A DNA stretch of 64,000 nucleotides from G963662985 sp963662985 (GTDB lineage Bacteria; Chloroflexota; Anaerolineae; Anaerolineales; UBA11579), in the NCBI GenBank assembly GCA_963662985.1, contig OY760066.1, positions 186,001 through 250,000 of the forward strand, given 5' to 3'. Shown here in pieces: positions 51,139-60,434 of this stretch; position 1 is the first letter of the stretch, and each line of letters starts with the position of its first letter. The notes under the pieces are model-generated. The model saw only the letters and a program-made list of their open reading frames with translations, was not told where the DNA came from and ran no database searches. The translations under genes and the position numbers were made by a program.

Positions 51139-51990
51139 TTGGAAAAAAAACGTCGCATCCTGACTCTTTTGTCCTTGCCATCTGTTTGGCTGTTATTGTT
51201 TTTTATCTTACCGTTTTCTCTTATCTTTTTGTTTTCATTTAGGGAAACGACCTTTAGCCCGATCTTTCCGATCACATTTTCACATTATAAAGAATTTTTT
51301 ACAACTCCAGTTTATGTAAAACTATTGTTTAGTTCGGCTGGAATTGCTTTTTTGACTGCAATTATCACAATCTTATTAGCCTATCCACTATCTTATTATT
51401 TAAATTTCCATGTGGGAAAAAACAAGATGGTGATGTTATTCTTTCTGACTTTGCCAGCTTGGACGAGCTATTTGTTGCGAGTGCTGGCATGGAAGGTGAT
51501 CCTAGGTTCGAATGGTGTAATCAATTCGCTACTCATCTATTTAGGATTAATCGACCAAGGGATTCCTATCTTTTTGTATACAAAAACAGCTGTGGTAATC
51601 ACAATGGTGTATGTGTGGATTCCTTATGCAGCACTACCGATTTTCTCTGCTTTAGAAAGAATTGATCCAAATCTTTTAGAAGCATCGCAAGATTTGGGAG
51701 CTTCCCCTTTACGTACATTTTTACGAATCACTTTGCCACAAAGTATGCATGGGATTGTCTCGGCATTTTTCTTTGTGTTTATCCCCTCTTTAGGCGAATG
51801 GGTAACACCTTCTTTGGTAGGTGGGGCTGATGGAATTATGTATGGGAATTTGATTCAAAATCAATTTTTACGCGGATTAGATTGGCCGATGGGGACTGTG
51901 TTGAGCGTGTTCTTGTTGCTAATCGTATCTGTTTTCACGGTGGTGTTTAATCGTTTTGTGACGATGAAAGACCTTTCGAGTTTGGCATAG
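51139..51990 (+). CDS. potB: Polyamine ABC transporter permease, first subunit
   Basis: 283 residues, six transmembrane segments, with the EAA loop that contacts the ATPase, EASQDLGASPLRTFLRITLPQ. It begins at TTG 51139, supported by AAAGGATC eight bases upstream; no ATG is available. It forms the membrane channel with PotC, in the order potD-B-C-A. Family features (LPAWTSYLLRVLAWKVIL, PSLGEWVTPSLVGG) match PotB. Confidence 0.93.
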   Translation: MEKKRRILTLLSLPSVWLLLFFILPFSLIFLFSFRETTFSPIFPITFSHYKEFFTTPVYVKLLFSSAGIAFLTAIITILLAYPLSYYLNFHVGKNKMVMLFFLTLPAWTSYLLRVLAWKVILGSNGVINSLLIYLGLIDQGIPIFLYTKTAVVITMVYVWIPYAALPIFSALERIDPNLLEASQDLGASPLRTFLRITLPQSMHGIVSAFFFVFIPSLGEWVTPSLVGGADGIMYGNLIQNQFLRGLDWPMGTVLSVFLLLIVSVFTVVFNRFVTMKDLSSLA

Positions 51991-52002
51991 GGTGCATAAA
52001 AA

Positions 52003-52794
52003 ATGAAAAATATAAAATTTTTTGGCACTTTTTATTATATTGTCTTGGCATTGTTCTTATATTTACCGATCATCATTTTGATTATTTTTTCTTTTAATGA
52101 TTCAGTTGTGCTTTCCTTCCCATTGAAGGGTTTTACATATAAGTGGTATCAGCAAATGCTTCACACACCTGAGCTAATGGTGGCGATTAAGAATACAATT
52201 TGGGTGGCGGTGATTGCTTCGTTCTTTTCTACTGTGTTAGGTGCAATGGCTGCGATTGCAGTGAATCGCTATACGTTTTGGGGCAAGCGAGTGTTCACCA
52301 GCGTGATTACCTTTCCAATCGTTATCCCTTATCTAGTGTTAGGTGTGGCTTTGCTATTGTTGTTCAATGCAGTAGGGATTCAATTAAATTTAGTGACTGT
52401 GGGAATCGGGCATGTGGTGATTAACTTCCCGTATGCGATGTTGATCATTGGGGCACGTTTGAACGGATTCTCTAAAAATTTGGAAGAAGCATCGATGGAT
52501 TTAGGTGAGACTTATTGGGGGACGTTGCGAAGAGTGATTATACCAATCATTATGCCTTCTTTATTTGCAGCATTTCTGTCTTCGTTTAGTACAAGCTTTG
52601 ATGAGTTTGCTTTGACTTTTTTCTTGACCGGCACAAAGACGACTTTGCCGATCTATTTATATTCGCAATTACGGTTTCCGCAACGATTACCCTTGGCAAT
52701 CACAGTAGCGGCGGTGGTGATTGTTTTCTCCAGTGTGCTGTTGATGTTAAGCGAATGGTTACGCACATGGGGCGAAAAAGCCTATAAATCTTGA
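52003..52794 (+). CDS. potC: Polyamine ABC transporter permease, second subunit
   Basis: 263 residues, six transmembrane segments. Starts at ATG 52003, 12 bases after potB. The EAA loop is EEASMDLGETYWGTLRRVIIP, and SFSTSFDEFALTFFLTG is conserved in PotC. It pairs with PotB. Confidence 0.93.
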   Translation: MKNIKFFGTFYYIVLALFLYLPIIILIIFSFNDSVVLSFPLKGFTYKWYQQMLHTPELMVAIKNTIWVAVIASFFSTVLGAMAAIAVNRYTFWGKRVFTSVITFPIVIPYLVLGVALLLLFNAVGIQLNLVTVGIGHVVINFPYAMLIIGARLNGFSKNLEEASMDLGETYWGTLRRVIIPIIMPSLFAAFLSSFSTSFDEFALTFFLTGTKTTLPIYLYSQLRFPQRLPLAITVAAVVIVFSSVLLMLSEWLRTWGEKAYKS

Positions 52795-52801
52795 GGTGAT
52801 G

Positions 52802-53911
52802 ATGAAAGACATTTCAGTACAATTAATTAATATCTATAAAGAATTTGAAGAAACTGACAGCAAAGAACTTTTTGCAGCTGTAAATGATATTTCGCTTGAT
52901 ATTTATCAAGGAGAGTTTTTCACTTTATTGGGACCAAGTGGATGTGGGAAAACAACAACCTTACGATTGATTGCAGGGTTTGAAGTGCCTACTTCGGGCA
53001 AGATTAAAATCCAAGGGAAAGATAGCAGCAAAATCCCGCCCTATCAACGACCAGTACACACGGTGTTTCAAAATTACGCATTATTCCCGCATATGAGCGT
53101 GGAGCAAAATATTGCTTATGGATTAAAAGTCAAACGTGTGCCAAAAGCAGAGCAAAAAGAACGCGTGCTGGAAATCTTGGATACGGTGCAATTAAAAAAA
53201 TTGGGTAATCGAATGCCTTCTCAACTTTCTGGTGGACAACAACAACGGGTAGCATTGGCACGAGCATTGGTGAATAATCCGGAAGTGTTGCTGTTGGATG
53301 AACCCTTGGGCGCATTGGATTTGAAGCTACGTAAGGAAATGCAGTGGGAATTAAAGCGCTTGCAGCAATTGCTAGGAATTACATTCATTTATGTGACTCA
53401 TGACCAAGAAGAAGCGTTAACCATGTCTGACCGAATTGCAGTGCTTTCGGATGGCAACTTGATCCAAGTGGGACCACCTGATGAGATCTATAATTACCCG
53501 AATTCTAAGTTTGTGGCTTCTTTTATCGGCGAAACAAACTTTTTAGATATTGTGTTAGATCGAACAGAAGGATTTGTAGGTTGGTGTCAGATTGGTGGGG
53601 TGACGGTGCGTGCGGAGCACCCAGATGACCTTCCTTTATATCCAGGCAAGGCAATTTTTGCAATCCGTCCCGAAAAGGTGACTATTCGCAAAAAAATCAA
53701 TCCAAAAGAAGGTACCTGTTCAATCCCTGCGAAGGTGACATTACGAACTTTTATTGGAACAGATATGCGTTACGTGGTGGAATTGAATGATGGAAAGAAT
53801 TTGAAATTGCTTACACGTTTGAATGGTGAAACCGAAAATATCCACTTTGAGGTGGGTGAAGAAGTGCTAATTAGCTTCTTTGAAAAAGACGCATTTATTT
53901 TAACTGAATAA
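52802..53911 (+). CDS. potA: Polyamine ABC transporter ATP-binding protein
   Basis: About 369 residues. Walker A is GPSGCGKTT, the Q loop is in VFQNYALFPHM, the signature is LSGGQQQRVALARAL, Walker B is VLLLDEPLGALD, and the switch His lies in YVTHDQEEALTMSDR. The C-terminal 120 residues form a TOBE domain (GKAIFAIRPEKVTIRK). Of the three in-frame starts GTG 52796, ATG 52799 and ATG 52802, the last is best spaced from TGAGG. Together with PotB, PotC and PotD it makes a complete importer. Confidence 0.95.
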   Translation: MKDISVQLINIYKEFEETDSKELFAAVNDISLDIYQGEFFTLLGPSGCGKTTTLRLIAGFEVPTSGKIKIQGKDSSKIPPYQRPVHTVFQNYALFPHMSVEQNIAYGLKVKRVPKAEQKERVLEILDTVQLKKLGNRMPSQLSGGQQQRVALARALVNNPEVLLLDEPLGALDLKLRKEMQWELKRLQQLLGITFIYVTHDQEEALTMSDRIAVLSDGNLIQVGPPDEIYNYPNSKFVASFIGETNFLDIVLDRTEGFVGWCQIGGVTVRAEHPDDLPLYPGKAIFAIRPEKVTIRKKINPKEGTCSIPAKVTLRTFIGTDMRYVVELNDGKNLKLLTRLNGETENIHFEVGEEVLISFFEKDAFILTE

Positions 53912-53923
53912 ACTAGTTTATTC
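53906..53923. terminator. Palindrome between potA and the amidohydrolase gene, possible terminator
   Basis: 18-bp perfect palindrome GAATAAACTAGTTTATTC overlapping the potA stop codon, between two convergent genes. The stem is AU-rich and has no T run, so it would be a weak terminator. Confidence 0.35.
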
Positions 53924-53930
53924 TAAAATT

Positions 53931-54953
53931 CTATTGACAAGCGTTTTGAAGAAGTTCGGCGACCAAGTTGCCGACTTCTTTTATATTATAGCCACCTTCT
54001 TGAATGAAGAGCAGAGGGAGCTGGGTTTGTTTAAGTTTTTGTCCGATGGCGGCGTAGTCAGGGAGGTCGAGAGCAAAGTTGCCGACGTGATCGTCTTTGA
54101 ACGTATCTACACCTAAGGAAATCACCAACCATGTGGGATTAAATTGTTGGATGGTGGCAAGGGCTTGCTCTAGTGCGGCAAGATATTGTTCACCAGCAGT
54201 TCTTTCTGGGAGAGGGATGTTATGATTGGCGTGGAGGGCTGAAACCCCGCCCTTTTCATCCGAAGTGCCTGAATAATTGGGGTAGTCGGGATCGCCATGA
54301 AGAGAGAGATAGAGCACTTGGGGATCATCCCAAAAAATCTCTTGAGTGCCATTTCCATGATGATAATCAATATCTAAGAGTGCTACTCGGCCTGATTTTT
54401 GCAAGTGGCGAGCGGCAATGGCGGCATTGTTGAGATAACAATAGCCCCCCATATAATCGGGACCAGCATGATGACCGGGAGGGCGGACAAGGGCGTAGAC
54501 GGGAGTGCAGGGATCTTGTTCCAGTTCTAGGGCACAAGCATAGGCGGTATGAGCGGCTTGCAAAGCGATTTGATACGTGTGAGGTCCGATGGGGGCGTAG
54601 TTGTCGAGCGAATAATAGCCAAGATGTTCACTAACATTTCTATTTAAAAGTCTGCGAGGAAAAACTTGCGGATAAAGATAGATATCTTTTTGTTGAGCTA
54701 ATTCAGAAAAATGTGCAAATGCATCCAGATACTCGGATGTATGCACTGAAGAAAGGACTTGCCAAAAATCTGTCTGATCAACAGTACGATCAAAATAATA
54801 AAGACCATCGATTTTTGCTAACGCAGTCTGAATTTGCGTAAGCCTTTGAGGAACTTCTGAATATTCAAAAATTTGTCCTAATTCAAATTCTTGTTTTGGA
54901 AAATGTTGTTGGTGATCTAGCACGACCATTGCTTTTAATTTGATATTATCCAT
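53931..54953 (-). CDS. Histone-deacetylase-family amidohydrolase, likely acetylpolyamine amidohydrolase
   Basis: 340 residues, zinc-dependent HDAC fold. Key segments are ALVRPPGHHAG with the two active-site His, GGYCYLNNAAIAA, LLDIDYHHGNGTQEIF with the zinc ligands Asp and His, LSLHGDPDYPN, SLGVDTFKDD with the third zinc ligand Asp, and QEGGYN with the catalytic Tyr. The segment order fits bacterial AphA/HdaH enzymes. The convergent neighbour is a polyamine importer, so deacetylation of imported or internal acetylpolyamines is plausible; AcuC-type protein deacetylation is the alternative. It has its own promoter and GAGG site. Confidence 0.85.
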   Translation of the reverse strand: MDNIKLKAMVVLDHQQHFPKQEFELGQIFEYSEVPQRLTQIQTALAKIDGLYYFDRTVDQTDFWQVLSSVHTSEYLDAFAHFSELAQQKDIYLYPQVFPRRLLNRNVSEHLGYYSLDNYAPIGPHTYQIALQAAHTAYACALELEQDPCTPVYALVRPPGHHAGPDYMGGYCYLNNAAIAARHLQKSGRVALLDIDYHHGNGTQEIFWDDPQVLYLSLHGDPDYPNYSGTSDEKGGVSALHANHNIPLPERTAGEQYLAALEQALATIQQFNPTWLVISLGVDTFKDDHVGNFALDLPDYAAIGQKLKQTQLPLLFIQEGGYNIKEVGNLVAELLQNACQ

Positions 54954-54995
54954 CGCAAATCCTCAATTTTGCAATCAGAGATTTAAAACAGATTG

Positions 54996-55023
54996 ATTTT
55001 ACAGCAAAGTTTGAGGACGTCAA
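54996..55023 (-). promoter_or_regulatory. Promoter of the HDAC-family gene
   Basis: On the minus strand: TTGACG (55023-55018), 16-base spacer, TAAAAT (55001-54996), about 45 bases before the start codon. Confidence 0.6.
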
Positions 55024-55036
55024 TGTAATTGAATTT

Positions 55037-55489
55037 TTATTTTTGATGCTGTTTTTGATGAAATAGATGAATGAGGGCTTGCAACCCAAGTAAATAACTT
55101 TGGGGGCCAAAGCCTGAAATTTGACCAACACAGACGGGGGCGATAAGAGACGTATGGCGGAATTCTTCACGAGAGTGGATGTTGGAAAGGTGAACTTCGA
55201 CGGTGGGCAGAGCAACAGCGGCAATTGCATCTCGAATGGCGACACTGGTGTGAGTGTAGGCAGCGGGGTTGATGAGGATGGCATCCGCTGAAAGGTGAGC
55301 TGCTTGAATGGTATCTATGATGGCACCTTCATGATTAGATTGGAATATCTGAAGGTCAATCTGATTTTGTTGGGCGAGAGAAGTGAGTTGTTGATTGATG
55401 TGTTCAAGAGTTTGAGCACCGTAGATGTTAGTTTCGCGGATGCCGAGGAGGTTGAGGTTAGGTCCGTGGATAACGAGAATTTTTTTCAT
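55037..55489 (-). CDS. aroQ: 3-dehydroquinate dehydratase, type II
   Basis: 150 residues, the dodecameric type II enzyme that turns 3-dehydroquinate into 3-dehydroshikimate. It has the N-terminal VIHGPNLNLLGIRETNIYG with the catalytic Tyr, QSNHEGAIIDTI, LINPAAYTHTSVAIRDA and EVHLSNIHSREEFRH with the active-site His. It is the last gene of the aromatic operon, 19 bases after aroKB, with AGGAAAG ahead of ATG 55489. Confidence 0.96.
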   Translation of the reverse strand: MKKILVIHGPNLNLLGIRETNIYGAQTLEHINQQLTSLAQQNQIDLQIFQSNHEGAIIDTIQAAHLSADAILINPAAYTHTSVAIRDAIAAVALPTVEVHLSNIHSREEFRHTSLIAPVCVGQISGFGPQSYLLGLQALIHLFHQKQHQK

Positions 55490-55508
55490 ATTTTTCTTTC
55501 CTGTTTTT

Positions 55509-57086
55509 TTATTTTTGTAAGACAGCTGTTATGGCTGCTAGCGCTTGCGCGTCTGAGATATCTTGTGAGATTTGCACTTTACCAATTGCTTGCGGGAGAA
55601 CCCAACGAAGGGTGACACCTTGTTTTTTCTTGTCGACCTGGCATGTTTGATACACAATTTGCGGATCGAGGTCGGCGGTGATGGGCAAACCCCATGCTTG
55701 CAAAAGAGATTGGATGCGGTTGTATTTTTTTAATGAAAGAAAGTTTGTGATAAGAGAAAGTTGGGCGGCGATAAGAATTCCGATGGCGACTGCTTGACCA
55801 TGTTTTAGGGCAAAGTGGCTTTGTTTTTCAATGGCATGACCAGCGGTATGGCCAAGATTGAGATATGCGCGGATGTTTTTTTCGTATGGGTCTTGCTCAA
55901 CAATTTGTTTTTTCACTTGAATGGTATCAACAATCCAATCAGGGTTGGCAAGCAGAGTCGGCCAGTCGCCGGCGTTTTCTTCAAAAAAATTAAACAACGA
56001 TGGAGAAGCAATGATGCCATGTTTGATCGCTTCGGCAAGACCATTGACTCTTTCGACCTCTGGCAAAGTCTGTAAGAAGTCTACATCAATCAGCACTGCT
56101 TCGGGTTGTTTGAAAGCACCCAACAGGTTTTTGCCTTGGGGAAGATTGACTCCTGTTTTACCACCAATGCTGGCGTCTACCATGGCGAGGAGTGAAGTGG
56201 GGATTTGAATATGAGGGATGCCACGCATAAATGTGGCGGCAGTGAACCCGGCAAGGTCAGTGACAATGCCACCACCGAGAGCGATGAGAAGGGTGTGGCG
56301 ATCAAATTGATGAGCTATCATTTGATCGATAAGAGAGAGAACCGTTTGAATGGTTTTGTATTGTTCTCCAGTGGGCATGATGAAGGAGGTGACTTGATAA
56401 CCTGCTTGGGTGAGGGGTGTGATGACAGACTGTGCATGCAAATCATTCACATTGGAATCAGTGATAAGACAAAGCTTGGTATCAGGAGAAAAACCTGCTT
56501 GGATGAGCCATTGCGAAAGATGATTTATGATGTGATTGCCGATATAGATAGGATATTGATTGCTGGGGGTATGAATGGTTAATTGAGTGAAGTTAAACAG
56601 AGATTGAATCTCCGCACAGATTTGCGCGACTGATTTGTGATCGGTATGGATATGATATGGAAGGGCGGCATAGATGGGTTGTCTTTGATTAAACCGCTGT
56701 TCCAGATTGTCGTCAAAAAGAGGGCGTTGGTTTTGTTCGGCTAATGTAATGCGAGAACGAATGGTATCCAAAGATGCGTGCAAAACAAGAATATGATTAA
56801 GTGGATTAGCAAGAAAAATGGCTTGATTGCGTGAATCAATAAACGTACCTCCTCCAGTGGCGATGATAGTGTTTTCGAGAGTGGCGAACTCTTCGCAAAG
56901 AGCTGTTTCCAATTGACGGAAAGCTGACTCTCCTTGTTCTGCAAAGAAGGCGGGGATTGTTTTGGCTATACGCAATTCTAGAACTTGATCCATGTCGATA
57001 AAGTTCATGGAAAGATTACGTGCTAACTGCCTGCCAATGGTGCTTTTGCCAACCCCCATGAAGCCAGTCAGAATCAGATTTTTCAT
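55509..57086 (-). CDS. aroKB: Bifunctional shikimate kinase/3-dehydroquinate synthase
   Basis: 525-residue fusion. Residues 1-165 are shikimate kinase (P-loop GVGKSTIG, FIDMDQVLEL, FRQLE, TGGGTF). Residues about 180-525 are dehydroquinate synthase (GEQYKTIQTVLSLID, LGGGIVTDLAGFTAATFMRG, PTSLLAMVDASIGGKTGVN, GLAEAIKHG, NLGHTAGHAIE), including the NAD- and zinc-binding residues. The same fusion order is known from Thermotoga and some Chloroflexota. It catalyses two non-consecutive steps of the shikimate pathway. It overlaps aroC by four bases. Confidence 0.95.
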   Translation of the reverse strand: MKNLILTGFMGVGKSTIGRQLARNLSMNFIDMDQVLELRIAKTIPAFFAEQGESAFRQLETALCEEFATLENTIIATGGGTFIDSRNQAIFLANPLNHILVLHASLDTIRSRITLAEQNQRPLFDDNLEQRFNQRQPIYAALPYHIHTDHKSVAQICAEIQSLFNFTQLTIHTPSNQYPIYIGNHIINHLSQWLIQAGFSPDTKLCLITDSNVNDLHAQSVITPLTQAGYQVTSFIMPTGEQYKTIQTVLSLIDQMIAHQFDRHTLLIALGGGIVTDLAGFTAATFMRGIPHIQIPTSLLAMVDASIGGKTGVNLPQGKNLLGAFKQPEAVLIDVDFLQTLPEVERVNGLAEAIKHGIIASPSLFNFFEENAGDWPTLLANPDWIVDTIQVKKQIVEQDPYEKNIRAYLNLGHTAGHAIEKQSHFALKHGQAVAIGILIAAQLSLITNFLSLKKYNRIQSLLQAWGLPITADLDPQIVYQTCQVDKKKQGVTLRWVLPQAIGKVQISQDISDAQALAAITAVLQK

Positions 57087-58207
57087 ACGTGACGTCCTTT
57101 TCTGCGGTGCATGTCGGTGAGTGAATCACCACCAAATTTATCTATGAGTGCTTTGGCTAAGGCGATGGCAAGCATCGCTTCCCCTACTACGGCAGCAGCG
57201 GGAACTGCGGTGACATCAGAGCGTTGATAGTGACTTTGGGTGGCAGTTTTGGTGGCCATGTCGACCGAAGGACGAGGTTTGAGAGTGGAGGAAATTGGCT
57301 TCATGGCGGCAAAGGCAATGATCGGTTCACCATTACTTATGCCTCCTTCGATGCCTCCCGCTCGATTGGTTTCACGTTTGATGGATTGTTCTTCTGAGAG
57401 GAAAAAAGCGTCGTGGACTTGGGTGCCGGGGTTGGCGGCATTTTCAAAAGCGGTACCGATGGATACTCCTTTAATGGCTTGAATCCCCATTAATGTGGTG
57501 GTGATTTGCGCATCGAGGCGTTGATCCCATTGCGAATATGAACCAAGACCGACAGGAACGTTTTCAGCTACGATGGTGAAGATGCCACCGCAAGTATCAC
57601 CATCGGCTTTAGCTTGATCGATATGTGCGATCATTGCTTGGCTGATGGCAAGGTCTGGGCAAGAGACTTCACTCTGTTTAGCTTTTTCAACAAAATCAAA
57701 CGAAGGGGTGTGATCGGGCATTTTAACGGAGCCAATCTGGGTGACATAACTATACAGACGAATGCCAAAAGTGGCGAGTAACTGCTTCATCAAAGCACCA
57801 ATAGCCACTTGCATAGCGGTGTTCCGTGCACTAGCTCGTTCAAGGACGAGGCGCACATCGTCGAGATCGTATTTGAGCATGCCGGCAAAGTCGGCGTGGC
57901 CGGGACGGAGAGAAGTGATTTTGGGGAGAGATTGTGATTGCCATTTGTCTTTCCAATTCTCCCAATCTTTATTTTTAATCTGCAAGCCAATTGGCGCTCC
58001 GATGGTTTTCCCATATAGGACACCCGCAGTGAGCTCTACGCGATCTTGTTCTATTTTCATGCGGTCTCCACGACCATACCCCCCTTGACGACGAAGCAGG
58101 TCTTGATCGATTAAGTCAATATCAAATTCGAGACCGGCAGGAAAACCATCAATGATACCGGTGAGGCAAGGGCCGTGAGATTCACCAGCGGTGAGAATTC
58201 GTAACAT
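57083..58207 (-). CDS. aroC: Chorismate synthase
   Basis: 374 residues. It has AGESHGPCLTGIIDGFPAG at the N-terminus, GRGDRMKIEQDRVEL, RPGHADFAGMLKYDLDDVR, ERASARNTAM, and AGGIEGGISNGEPI, the FMN and EPSP-binding signatures. It makes chorismate from EPSP using reduced FMN. It lies three bases after aroE and overlaps aroKB, so translation is coupled. Confidence 0.97.
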   Translation of the reverse strand: MLRILTAGESHGPCLTGIIDGFPAGLEFDIDLIDQDLLRRQGGYGRGDRMKIEQDRVELTAGVLYGKTIGAPIGLQIKNKDWENWKDKWQSQSLPKITSLRPGHADFAGMLKYDLDDVRLVLERASARNTAMQVAIGALMKQLLATFGIRLYSYVTQIGSVKMPDHTPSFDFVEKAKQSEVSCPDLAISQAMIAHIDQAKADGDTCGGIFTIVAENVPVGLGSYSQWDQRLDAQITTTLMGIQAIKGVSIGTAFENAANPGTQVHDAFFLSEEQSIKRETNRAGGIEGGISNGEPIIAFAAMKPISSTLKPRPSVDMATKTATQSHYQRSDVTAVPAAAVVGEAMLAIALAKALIDKFGGDSLTDMHRRKGRHV

Positions 58208-58210
58208 AAT

Positions 58211-59149
58211 TTACTCCTTTGTGAATAAGTTGGATTGCGTTTGTTGGATGAGCGCAGTTTGACAGGCAACGCGCATTTGCTCAATAGGAGCTGGAATACC
58301 TGTCCAAAATTCTAGCGATAAAGCACCTTGATGAATGAGCATTTCAAGCCCACCAATAAAAGGTGCGTTTGATTTCTGCGTTTGTTGGGCTAAGAACGTA
58401 TGTTGAGGATTATAGATCAAATCATAGACAACCAGATTTTGAGGGATGGGATCAGTGAACGGCCAGATGGAGTTTTCAAGCGGAGTGCTGCGGTCAAAAG
58501 TCAGTTGAGAAGAGTTTGCAGAAGATATGCCGATGGGAGTGCAATTAACCAACAAATTTGCAGACTGAGCGAGTTGAACAAGAGTATGCGGGTGATAAGC
58601 AATTGCCTGCAAGTTGATATGAGGAAATTTTGGTTGAAACTCTTGGATGAGTGCTTGCGCAGTTGCGAGAGTGCGATTGAGAAGGGTGATATGCTGACAA
58701 CCAAGTGTGGCAAGGGCTACGAGAACGGCACGAGCGGCACCCCCTGCCCCAACAATGAGCGCAGATTGCCAAGTTTGATTTGGAAATTGAGCGTGCAATG
58801 GTGCTAAAAAGCCTGCACTGTCCGTGTTGGTACCAATAGTAATTCCATTTTCAATTTTAACTGTGTTGATTGCCCCAATCTGTTGTGCTTCGGGAGTGAG
58901 ATGATCGACCTGTTGATAGGCTTTGGTTTTAAAAGGGATGGTGATGTTGGCGCCGTGAAAGTTCTGCAATGCTACCAACCCTTGCCAGCACTGATCAAAA
59001 TTTTGTGATGTTGTGTGCCAAGGAAGATAAACAGCATTAGTTTGATGATGGGCAAATGCGGCATTCTGCATGGCAGGTGAGAGAGAATAGGCAATATTTT
59101 GCCCAATGAGTCCATAGAGCTGAGTGCTACCGTCAATTGAGAAATTCAT
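58211..59149 (-). CDS. aroE: Shikimate dehydrogenase
   Basis: 312 residues. The substrate-binding domain has LIGQNIAYSLSPAMQNAAF, the catalytic Lys in ANITIPFKTKAYQ and INTVKIENG. The NADP domain has ALIVGAGGAARAVLVAL and LLNRT. The C-terminal VVYDLIYNPQHT and GGLEMLIHQG are typical. It reduces 3-dehydroshikimate. It overlaps aroA by 17 bases, an unusually long overlap in this otherwise four-base-overlap operon. Confidence 0.95.
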   Translation of the reverse strand: MNFSIDGSTQLYGLIGQNIAYSLSPAMQNAAFAHHQTNAVYLPWHTTSQNFDQCWQGLVALQNFHGANITIPFKTKAYQQVDHLTPEAQQIGAINTVKIENGITIGTNTDSAGFLAPLHAQFPNQTWQSALIVGAGGAARAVLVALATLGCQHITLLNRTLATAQALIQEFQPKFPHINLQAIAYHPHTLVQLAQSANLLVNCTPIGISSANSSQLTFDRSTPLENSIWPFTDPIPQNLVVYDLIYNPQHTFLAQQTQKSNAPFIGGLEMLIHQGALSLEFWTGIPAPIEQMRVACQTALIQQTQSNLFTKE

Positions 59150-60434
59150 AACTTACTCCTAGTTGGTCCAAAACTTGGAAGAAGGTGGGGAAAGAATCCG
59201 CAATGCACTCAACATCTTCAACGATGGAGGGTGATTGGGCGAGCAAGGCGGCAATGATAAGAGCCATCGCAATGCGATGATCTCCGTGAGAGTTAACTGT
59301 AGCTCCGGTGAGTGGGGTGCGACCGATAATCTCAAACCCATCTGAATGAGGAGTGATGAGCGCTCCAAGTTTGTTAAGCTCTTCCGCTACCAATGTAATG
59401 CGGTCAGTTTCTTTATGCTTTAGCTCTTGCGCTTGAGTGACTCGCGTGATGCCTTGGGCTTGACTGGCAGCAACTGCAAAAATCGGAAATTCATCAATCA
59501 TGCGTACTACTTCGGCACCTGTGACTTGCGTGGCAGACAACGGAGTGGTACTCGCAGTGAGATCTGCAAGAGGTTCACCATGATGGGAATCGAATTGAGT
59601 TTGGTTGCATTGTACTCCCATTCGAGAAAGGACATCTAAGAGACCCGTACGAGTGGGATTGATGCCAATGCGGGGGAAAGTGAGCATGGAATGGGGGAGG
59701 CAGATGGCTGCAACAAGGAAAAAAGCAGCCGAGGAGAGATCACTGGGAATGTGGATTTGAAGTGGAGTGAGTGATGGTGTGGAGGAGATGGAGATATGAT
59801 TGTCTTCTATGCTTAGGTTGGCACCCATAGCGGTGAGCATTCTTTCAGTATGATCGCGGGTGGGCGCTGGTTCGATGATTGTTGTGGTGCCATGAATGGA
59901 AAGACCTGCAAGGAGCAAACAACTTTTGACTTGGGCACTAGCAACAGGTAATTGGTAGGTGATGGGGGTGAGGGAGCTGGGTTGAATGGAGAGAGGAGCT
60001 TTGCCTTGCTGAGCTGTGATGTGAGCCCCCATTTTCTGGAGGGGCGTGAGGATGCGTTGCATGGGACGTTTGCGGAGTTGTGGATCTCCGTTGAGAGTGG
60101 TGCTAAAATTTTGCGTGGAGAGTAACCCCGCCATAAGACGCATAGTAGTGCCCGAACGCTGGCAATTGAGTGATTGGGTAGGAGCTTGAAATCCATGTAG
60201 TCCTTGTCCGTGTATGACCAAATGATCTTCTTGAAGTTGATTAATTTGGATTCCCAACGCTTGCAAAACTTCAATTGTCGCTTGACAATCACCACCAGGG
60301 AGGAAACCTTGCACTTCTTGTGGCCCATCCGCAAGCGCACCAAGAATCAGAGCACGATGTGAAATTGATTTATCTCCGGGAATAGGAACCGTACCAGTGA
60401 GAGAGTGTGCAGGGAAAATTTTGACTGTTTTCAT
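59133..60434 (-). CDS. aroA: 3-phosphoshikimate 1-carboxyvinyltransferase (EPSP synthase)
   Basis: 433 residues, two-domain EPSP synthase. N-terminal PGDKSISHRALILGALADG has the active-site Lys and Ser. Further matches are RKRPMQRILTPLQKMGA, DEFPIFAVAASQAQG with the catalytic Asp, QELKHKETDRI and HGDHRIAMAL. The inhibitor-contact loop reads CQRSGTTMRLMAG where most enzymes have NSGT or NAGT, so the position of the conserved Asn is Arg. It overlaps tyrA in ATGA style. Confidence 0.95.
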   Translation of the reverse strand: MKTVKIFPAHSLTGTVPIPGDKSISHRALILGALADGPQEVQGFLPGGDCQATIEVLQALGIQINQLQEDHLVIHGQGLHGFQAPTQSLNCQRSGTTMRLMAGLLSTQNFSTTLNGDPQLRKRPMQRILTPLQKMGAHITAQQGKAPLSIQPSSLTPITYQLPVASAQVKSCLLLAGLSIHGTTTIIEPAPTRDHTERMLTAMGANLSIEDNHISISSTPSLTPLQIHIPSDLSSAAFFLVAAICLPHSMLTFPRIGINPTRTGLLDVLSRMGVQCNQTQFDSHHGEPLADLTASTTPLSATQVTGAEVVRMIDEFPIFAVAASQAQGITRVTQAQELKHKETDRITLVAEELNKLGALITPHSDGFEIIGRTPLTGATVNSHGDHRIAMALIIAALLAQSPSIVEDVECIADSFPTFFQVLDQLGVSYEFLN

